Under the pieces are notes generated by a model. The model saw only the letters and a program-made list of their open reading frames with translations. It searched no databases and was not told where the DNA came from. This document shows, piece after piece, positions 14,877 to 15,044 of a stretch of 15,044 bases of DNA. This DNA is from CAADGY01 sp900696665 (GTDB taxonomy: Bacteria > Acidobacteriota > Terriglobia > Bryobacterales > Bryobacteraceae): contig JAPSFM010000120.1 in the NCBI GenBank assembly GCA_035063885.1, forward strand, positions 1 through 15,044. Reading direction: 5' to 3'. Each line of letters begins with the position of its first letter. The stretch's first letter is position 1. A program made the translations under genes and the position numbers.

Positions 14877-15044
14877 TCAGGCGCCGTATTGTTCCAGAAA
14901 GTGCGCTACCGTCATGATGCCGTTATAGTAGTTTTGGATTTTGAACTTCTCATTGGGTGAATGCAAGCCGTCGTCCGGCAAACCGAAGCCCATCAATACG
15001 GTGGGAATGCCCAGGTGGGTTGCGAAATCGCCCACGATCGGAAT
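14877..15044 (-). CDS. M20-family metallopeptidase (dipeptidase-like), C-terminal part
   Basis: Fifty-five codons remain before the TGA at 14877-14879; the gene begins beyond the right edge of the window. The residues IPIVGDFATHLGIPTVLMGF and GLPDDGLHSPNEKFKIQNYY match the end of the catalytic domain of M20 peptidases. The His in LHSPNEKF is the conserved last metal ligand, followed by the usual closing helix (NGIMTVAHFLEQYGA). These zinc enzymes cleave dipeptides or remove C-terminal or acyl groups. Subtype cannot be set from the fragment, although the DGLHSPNEKF form is commonest in the dipeptidase/succinyl-diaminopimelate desuccinylase-like group. murJ follows 31 bases later on the same strand, suggesting co-transcription. 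Confidence 0.8.
   Translation of the reverse strand: MPIVGDFATHLGIPTVLMGFGLPDDGLHSPNEKFKIQNYYNGIMTVAHFLEQYGA

Overview
The window is GC-rich, densely coding chromosomal DNA. It is most consistent with a soil-type acidobacterium of the Solibacter/Bryobacter kind. This is inferred from the gene set: an Oar-like TonB-dependent receptor with an N-terminal carboxypeptidase-regulatory-like domain, a secreted kelch protein, DUF1080 (3-keto-disaccharide hydrolase family) proteins and an exported Gfo/Idh/MocA oxidoreductase. There is no rRNA gene to confirm it.

Layout. Bases 1-571 hold the remnant of an insertion element: the end of a DUF6788-type accessory ORF fused by an internal deletion to the C-terminal third of an ISKra4-type transposase. 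Bases 572-988 have no convincing gene, only two short tandem repeats. A good sigma70-type promoter (989-1017) precedes a large outer-membrane receptor (1115-4819, +), which ends at a rho-independent terminator (about 4893-4915). A short interval with decayed TPR-like coding sequence follows, then a secreted two-halved kelch protein (5112-7517, +).

From 7537 to the right edge everything lies on the minus strand. The first unit, read leftward from 10044, is DUF1080 hydrolase, then Tat-type Gfo/Idh/MocA oxidoreductase, then a second DUF1080 hydrolase, with gaps of 26 and 37 bases. All three have export signals. This looks like a compact extracytoplasmic oxidise-then-cleave sugar module of the 3-keto-glycoside type. 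It converges on the receptor/kelch block, which could supply uptake or surface binding, although that link is inference.

Next comes a free-standing EF-G paralogue (10143-12242) with altered G1 and G3 motifs, typical of EF-G2-like factors rather than canonical fusA. The last unit, read leftward from the right edge, is an M20-type peptidase (partial), the lipid II flippase MurJ, and a coiled-coil zinc-ribbon protein (PF02591 type), tightly packed with gaps of 31 and 3 bases. MurJ has no ATG, GTG or TTG that gives a full-length N-terminus. A CTG codon behind a strong Shine-Dalgarno sequence is the best start.

The most interesting points are the exported DUF1080-Gfo/Idh-DUF1080 module, the probable CTG start of murJ, the EF-G paralogue lacking the catalytic histidine, and the two decayed loci (insertion element and TPR fragment). 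No tRNA, rRNA, CRISPR array or clear riboswitch was seen.
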